A stretch of DNA of 64,000 nt, taken from the NCBI GenBank assembly GCA_030248135.1, contig JASANC010003433.1:62001-126000 (forward strand), in the 5' to 3' direction. Both the position numbers and the translations under genes were made by a program. The notes beneath the pieces were generated by a model. The model saw only the letters and a list, made by a program, of their open reading frames with translations, had not been told where the DNA came from and ran no database searches. This document shows, in pieces, positions 59,801 through 63,933 of this stretch (its first letter is position 1; each line of letters opens with the position of its first letter). This DNA comes from Theristus sp. LFF4_11. Its lineage: Eukaryota > Nematoda > Chromadorea > Monhysterida > Xyalidae.

Positions 59801-62800
59801 GGCGCCCAGCGTGGTGTCGTCCGCTTGATCGGGCAACTGTTGCGTCAAATTGTGTATTCCGGTGACGCGCATGCAACGGCGACTACTGCCACTGGAACAG
59901 GTCTGTGTCACTTGAATGTGGTCTGGTCTTCCTGAGAACATGAAGAACTGCTTCAATGAAACTCCAAGTTAAAATACGCCTGGCTGCTCGAACAGTGTAC
60001 GGTTATTGCCGTGCCGTATTGGTTCACTCATCATTATCAGGTGCACTGTTGAAATTTCAATCCAGTGCTCAATGCAACCAATCAGCCACTTGGCGCTTTC
60101 AGGAAAATATTTTTTGTTGTTGGAACAAAGCGTCAAATTTGATTGAACCTGAACAAAAACGTTGGCAGGTGTCTTTTAAGTCAAATCTGACGCGAAATAC
60201 CGATTTTCATGTATGAAGGCACCGCGCGACAGCGGAGTGTTCACTGAAAACCAGTTTCTTGCAATGTTTTGTGTGTTTCTGCGGGGTCGGAGCAGCAGCT
60301 GCTGCGATTAACCACCGGTCCGGTCCCGATTGGCTGATTCGTATAATTGGCTGATTTGATTGGCAGGGAAAAGTTTTAAGATCCACAATTTTGCAACAAC
60401 AAACAACCACCGGCGACTTGTATAATCGGCTGGTTTGATTGGCAGCTGTTTGATTTGCCCCCACAATTTTCGCAGCGTCCACCGCCGGCGCGCGTCTGTT
60501 GAACGCAGCGGGCAGCAGCAACGCGCAGGAGCAACAACGCCAAGAGCAGCAGTACTGGGCGAAGGGCACCGGCTTCGGCACCGGCAGCACCGTCGCGCCG
60601 ACGGGCGCCTCGCACGCCGACACGAACGCGCTACGCCGCAAACGGGACGAGCACAACGTCACCGTGCTGCTCAGGGTGGGCGTTTTTGGCTGTTTTCTCT
60701 CTTGGTACTGCCACTCTACATGCGCAAAGAAGGTTGAAAGTTGTTGTTGGTTAGTGGTTGGTTGAAAATTCGTTGAAAGCGTGACGCGGAAATTTGAAAT
60801 CGCTCACTAGATAGGTACACGTACAGTAAGGTCACTTTGTGAAGGCGTGCGTTCATTTGCGTCCCGTTATTTCCGGCCCACGCATTTCCGGCCCAACATT
60901 TCCGGCCCACTCATTTCCGGCCCACTCATTTCCGGCCCACCCATTACCGGCCCCGTTCATTTGCGTCCCACGCATTTCCGGCCCACTCATTTCCGGCCCA
61001 CCCATTACCGGCCCAGCCCATTAATTCGCTTCAGTGCCTTCAACTATCCCCTGCTATATTTCATTAGGAAACTCACATTGATCAGGCGGTTACACTTTGA
61101 ACTAGGGTTCGATTTTTTTAAATTCTTTTTTCAATCGAATTTTTTCGTGATGCATCATTATTAAGAGATGTGCATGTGCTGTAGCGGTGCCCCTGCCCTA
61201 TAACACAGGAAAGAAAAAATGCAAAAACTAAATTGATCATTTTCACCTTATCAAAAAGGCTTGGCTTAGGATTAGGTTTAGGATTAGGAATGATTAGGAT
61301 TAAGAAACACAACCTGGTTGTGGATCCACTGATCCACATGTCCAAATTTGGTTAGAGGGGCAATTTTCATTAAAGTTTTTGCTAATTTTAAGGATTAAAA
61401 TGATTGAATTTGGTTCTGTGTTCAATGCAAAATTCGAACTCAGCGCGTCAGCGCTGTTCGAAAGCTCTTATTTTTGTCGACCCATGTGTTGTTGTCATTA
61501 AAATTGAAAGTGCTAAATCAATCGGAACAAAGCAATAAATAAAAACACAACTGATTCATCGACGAAATTCAAACTGAGACATTTGTTCCAATGTCAGGAA
61601 CAAACCGAAGCGAAATGAAAACTAAAACCGAAATGAAAAATTTAAATATTTTTGTTAAAAGCATGTCGGTGAGCAGGTAGTACAGTTTAGAGTGCAGTTT
61701 CAGTTTATTTTCGTTGTCCGTGGCGAAATACAGCGAAGGAAGAACTGACTATTGGGCTGGGCCGGTAATGGGCGGGCCGGAAATAAGTGGGCCGGAAATG
61801 AGTGGGCCGGAAATGTCGGGCCGGTAATGGGTGGGACGGTAATGGGTGGGCCGGTAATGGGTGGGCCGGAAATGTCGGGACGCTAATGCGTGGGCCGGAA
61901 ATGCGTGGGCCGGAGTTGACCCCGCACCCTTTGTGAATGTTCGCCCGCACCAGGCGGTGCAACGAGGTTCCGTTTCCAGTTTCTAGTTTCCACGTCTGTG
62001 GAGTCGCCGAACCATATGGAAGAGCTATAATAGTGTCTGCCATGTTTTTTGATCGTAATTTTAATGATGGGGAGTGAGTATTTTGTGGGTATTTACGCTA
62101 TGTTTTTTTGCGATACTGCGGTTAGACACGTACACAAACACACCGGCCACCCAATGGCGTTGGTGTGCGCGGCAACTTTGACTGATACGCACCATTTTCA
62201 AAAGCGCCAAATCACACCAACCGCCAATTGCGTACGTCTCGCCTGTTGCGCAACCAATCAGCGCTGCGCAGTTCAAAAAAATGCCGCTTTTGCTCTGTGA
62301 ATTTCGCGACAGTCTCTCCAAAAAAAAATACGCTCACCTACTCCACAGGCATTGGCCAGTCTGGTGATGAAACGCTGCCAGGGCGACGACGACGATGATG
62401 ACGATGAGGACGACAGCGACAATGAGGCGTCGTCGAACGCGCCAAACTACGGCGACCAATCAGCGCGCAGCAGTGCGAGTCCGAGTAATTTGGTCGACTC
62501 GATGCACGCCGACGATGACGTGGCAGAGGCAGTGGCGAACAAGCCCCAGCACGATCTGATGGAGCATGCCGATGAGGCCGTCGAGGAGGCGCTGCACGTG
62601 GAGCAGCTGCCCGAAGGACTCGTCGACGTGATTCGCCGTTCGTGCGTGGTCGCCGTGCTGGCGTTGTACTTGCGCAATGACTCCGGTGAGTGTGCGACGG
62701 CTTGCGCGTGTGCAGTGGATTGGTTGGATATGCGATCGCGATTGCGATTGAGACAGTATGCGACCGGCTGATTTCACTTTTTTTCACTAGACTACTTTTT

Positions 62801-63902
62801 ATATTCAAATGTCAGCCAGCACAATATTTATTCACAACATAACACATTGGTAGCATCGCACTGGCATAACGTTGTCGCCTGGACGTGTCTGAACTGCAAA
62901 CATGGCAAAAATATAAAAATTATGACAGCAGACAACCGTGTTGCAAATCGCAACATTTGTCGAAGCCACCAGGCCTTTCTTGCTTTGTTTGCTGACTTGA
63001 TTGATTGTGATTGACATGATTTACTCAGCACAATGATTGACTGCTGCCAAGACCAGGATAAGACTGTAAGTAGCCGATCCCAGCGCGATGCACATCCCAT
63101 ATGCGTATTGTACACAAGTACGAGCATGTTCGCCACCAACCACGCCAACTGGTATCCACGTGCACTTGCAGTGCTCGACATGTCACGCCACCTGTCCGTC
63201 TACGAGTCACTGTTGCGTCTGCTGATCGCGTTCTGCCAGTGGCCGCCGCTCTGTCAACTGCTCTGCGACGTGCCGTCGGACGGCAGTCGGGCGAGTCTGG
63301 CGCGAATGGCGCTGCAGATGAACGAATGCGTCGCGCGCTACCTGCAGAAGCTCGGCATCAAACAGCGCCACCGCTGGTGAGCGACTGGCCAGTTGGCGCC
63401 AATTGTCGGTTTGCACTCACGACAATTGGCGGCCGGCCATCACGGCTCATGGGAACATGTGATTTTTTGCCTGATATGTTTGCGGTTTTTCAAAGAACGG
63501 CATTGCGTTCGTGCGCCGGTGCGTCGTTCTTTTTAGGTCAATCGACGCGCGCCTGGAAAACGAAAAAAACTGGGCTCGCATGTCCCCCCTCCCCTCAACC
63601 CTGAAGCGCCATTCATGGAGGTTGAAGCGCTGGCGTCACGTTCGCCACGCATTCATGAAGCAAAAACGTCGCAGCTAACTTCACGCGCTAAACTGACGCC
63701 TGCGCTTCAGCGTGCGCGAGTACATGAATGATGGGCTTTGGTCAAGTGCGGGAGGGTGTTCGCGTAAGGGCTGCTTCCTCCGATTGTATCACCCGGATTC
63801 GTGGATGAAAAAATTAGCCCATTCAACAAGCGAGTTTGAAAACAACTAAATTATTCCAAGCACCATTACAGTTCACCGGGTGACTCCAGTGGCGCAGCAG
63901 CG

Positions 63903-63933
<31 letters not shown>

